Assembly: GCA_024761205.1 (NCBI GenBank)
Contig: JAMASS010000015.1
Span: 1-64,000 of the forward strand
Length of the DNA: 64,000 bases
Direction of reading: 5' to 3'
Source: Limisphaerales bacterium
GTDB taxonomy: Bacteria > Verrucomicrobiota > Verrucomicrobiia > Limisphaerales > AAA164-E04
In this document: piece by piece, positions 63,465 to 64,000 of the stretch
Layout: each line of letters begins with the position of its first letter
Numbering within the stretch: position 1 is the first letter of the stretch
Program-made: the position numbers and the translations under genes
Notes under the pieces: generated by a model
Databases searched by the model: none
Told to the model about the DNA's origin: nothing
The model's input: only the letters and a program-made list of their open reading frames with translations

Positions 63465-64000
63465 ATGCTATCGACATCGACAACTCGATTGGTATGCGCC
63501 TTTGGCATGATGATCACACTGATGCTGAACGGAGCAGCGGCAGCACGACCCAACATCGTGCTGATCATGGCGGACGATCTTGGGTTCGCGGATCTCGGTT
63601 GCTATGGGTCTGAGATCGACACCCCGAATCTGGATCGACTGGCTGCCAATGGGCTGCGGTTCTCGCAGTTTTATAGCACCTCCAAATGTCATTCGTCCCG
63701 GGTGTCGCTATTGACCGGACTGTACTGCGATCAAGCGGGAAGTAATTCGCTGAGCCGCGGTGCGACGATCGCGGAGGTTTTGCGCTCGGCCGGTTACTTC
63801 ACGGCCATGGTTGGCAAGTGGCATCTCTCTAAGCAGCCGACAGATTTCGGCTTCCAACGCTACTGGGGGCATCTTTCCGGCGCGACGAATTTTTTCACCG
63901 GGGACGACACCTTCCGCCACAATGGGAAGGTTTACGAAGTGCCCAAGACATGGAATGGCCGACCTTTCTACACGACTTACGCGATTACCGACTTTGCCCT
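63465..64000 (+). CDS. Arylsulfatase-type sulfatase, N-terminal part, cut by window edge
   Basis: The frame opens at ATG 63465 and is still open at the window end (178 codons seen). A signal peptide ([19 protein letters not shown]) precedes [20 protein letters not shown], with the metal-binding Asp pair at 37-38. The formylglycine site follows as [11 protein letters not shown] (Cys75 to Arg79), and then MVGKWHLS. The canonical motif is CxPSR; Ser replaces Pro here. Conversion of Cys75 to formylglycine would be needed for activity. The enzyme would remove sulfate from polysaccharides or glycolipids outside the cytoplasm. Unlike the two other sulfatase genes in the window, no lesion is visible in this part. 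Confidence 0.92.
   Translation, partial: MLSTSTTRLVCAFGMMITLMLNGAAAARPNIVLIMADDLGFADLGCYGSEIDTPNLDRLAANGLRFSQFYSTSKCHSSRVSLLTGLYCDQAGSNSLSRGATIAEVLRSAGYFTAMVGKWHLSKQPTDFGFQRYWGHLSGATNFFTGDDTFRHNGKVYEVPKTWNGRPFYTTYAITDFA

Noticed and set aside
1-64000. CRISPR array, rRNA or tRNA genes
   Set aside because: No regularly spaced direct repeats and no rRNA or complete tRNA cloverleaf were found by eye.

Overview
The window looks like chromosomal DNA of a Verrucomicrobiota bacterium; Planctomycetota is the main alternative. This placement is inferred from gene families: formylglycine-type sulfatases, a DUF1080 protein, a Gfo/Idh/MocA oxidoreductase, a pseudopilin with a C-terminal H-x-DG signature, a PQQ dehydrogenase with an inserted cytochrome c, YCF48-like repeats, a DUF2723 membrane protein and very large cadherin-like secreted proteins. 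Intact genes cover only about 44 of 64 kb by my addition. Most of the rest is recognisable wreckage of genes: frameshifts, internal deletions and insertion-sequence scars. No rRNA, tRNA or CRISPR array was seen.

Layout. 0-2.6 kb is a decayed defence island on the minus strand: helicase tail, HigB-like toxin, HigA/ImmA-like antitoxin and a Mod-type DNA methyltransferase broken by a frameshift and an IS630 element. 3.0-10.0 kb is a tight four-gene minus-strand operon: a membrane/coiled-coil protein, a secreted alpha/alpha-toroid protein and two tandem paralogues with short NGDxLxG modules. 10.3-11.6 kb is a broken secreted-protein gene, followed by glgB. 14.6-15.8 kb is a YCF48-like pseudogene. 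16.9-19.2 kb is an AT-richer cassette of small unknown genes with matching leaders and palindromes. 19.2-27.2 kb is one gene for a 2659-residue modular surface protein.

28.1-32.3 kb is a second unusual cassette. It holds a secreted unknown protein, two near-identical tandem paralogues, and a folded repeat element that is also found at 11.7 kb. 32.3-45 kb alternates intact metabolic genes (Gfo/Idh/MocA oxidoreductase, zinc alcohol dehydrogenase, DUF1080, a redoxin-cytochrome-monooxygenase fusion, a small nucleotidyltransferase pair) with remnants of a ceramidase, IS5 and IS1595 transposases, an M16 peptidase and others.

45-58 kb carries housekeeping genes (uvrC-asnS; HIT-phoH-ybeY), a pseudopilin followed by a triple choice-of-anchor-M protein, and a PQQ dehydrogenase, with sulfatase and beta-helix pseudogenes between them. 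58.8-64 kb has a DUF2723/TPR membrane protein, a SIS-domain sugar isomerase, a hydrolase remnant and the start of an intact sulfatase.

The most interesting unexplained features are the four-gene envelope operon, the paired folded elements at 11.7 and 32.1 kb, the 2.2 kb small-gene cassette, and the mosaic tandem paralogues at 28.5-30.8 kb.
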